A stretch of DNA of 5,835 nucleotides, taken from assembly GCA_030605265.1 (NCBI GenBank), contig JAUWIR010000305.1, forward strand, positions 1 to 5,835, given 5' to 3'. This document shows, one piece after another, positions 5,792 through 5,835 of the stretch (positions are counted from its first letter, which is position 1; each line of letters starts with the position of its first letter). The notes beneath the pieces were generated by a model. That model was given only the letters and a program-made list of their open reading frames with translations. It did no database searches and was not told the origin of the DNA. Both the position numbers and the translations under genes were made by a program. Source of the DNA: Pseudomonadota bacterium. GTDB lineage: Bacteria; SZUA-182; DTGQ01.

Positions 5792-5835
5792 ATGACTCAT
5801 ACCAGAGGAAAACCATTAAGCTCAGAAGTTAAAAA
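5792..5835 (+). CDS. Start of an unidentified protein (3' end outside the window)
   Basis: Only 14 full codons are visible, encoding MTHTRGKPLSSEVK. The start is supported by GAGG at 5782-5785, six bases before the ATG, and by the promoter with extended TATAAT upstream. The basic RGKPLSSEVK opening would suit a helix-turn-helix protein such as an IS630-type transposase or a resolvase-like DNA-binding protein, but 14 residues cannot identify a family. The gene diverges from the DnaB-like ATPase, with 105 bases between the two start codons. Confidence 0.5.
   Translation, partial: MTHTRGKPLSSEVK

Noticed and set aside
5780..5800. ATGAG...CTCAT inverted repeat around the start codon at 5792 as an autoregulatory operator
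   Set aside because: Five-base arms with an 11-base spacer in A/T-rich DNA are expected by chance, and nothing else supports it.

Overview
The window looks like bacterial accessory DNA, probably a phage or prophage replication region interrupted by a second mobile element. Shine-Dalgarno sites (AGGAGA at 635, AAAGGAGG on the minus strand at 2638-2645) and a sigma-70-type promoter (TATAAT at 5756) point to a bacterium or its phage. The zinc-ribbon tyrosine integrase recalls ones I associate with Desulfobacterota-type bacteria, but the taxon cannot be fixed from this sequence.

Left part (1-1429, plus strand): the 3' end of a DnaB-family replicative helicase gene, then, 13 bases on, a PAPS-reductase/PP-loop ATPase-like gene. 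This pair is common in phage genomes. The second gene keeps the PP-loop, a CC motif and a GIRAAES motif, but ends just after the last of these, where family members normally continue. Nine bases after its stop lies the 3' end of a convergent integrase gene, so I read it as cut by an integration event.

Right part (1439-5686, minus strand, visibly richer in A+T): in transcription order, a DnaB/RecA-type ATPase with an N-terminal four-cysteine region like PriL/PriCT primase domains, an SF2 DEAH helicase joined to it by an ATGA stop/start overlap, and a tyrosine recombinase with zinc-ribbon and arm-binding domains. An integrase whose 3' end faces the junction, together with two helicase-type replication proteins, suggests an integrative element or satellite that carries part of its own replication machinery. 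Three CCGTCAC repeats inside the 3' end of the integrase gene are candidate arm-type binding sites.

Right edge (5687-5835): a short intergenic region with an inverted repeat (5733-5753) and a strong-looking plus-strand promoter leads to a gene of which only 14 full codons are visible. The minus-strand ATPase frame stays open for 18 codons upstream of its first ATG and stops inside the inverted repeat. The 5' end of that gene may therefore have been lost to an insertion there.

No rRNA, tRNA or CRISPR array was seen, and no gene-free stretch exceeds about 110 bases (217 if the shorter integrase start is used).
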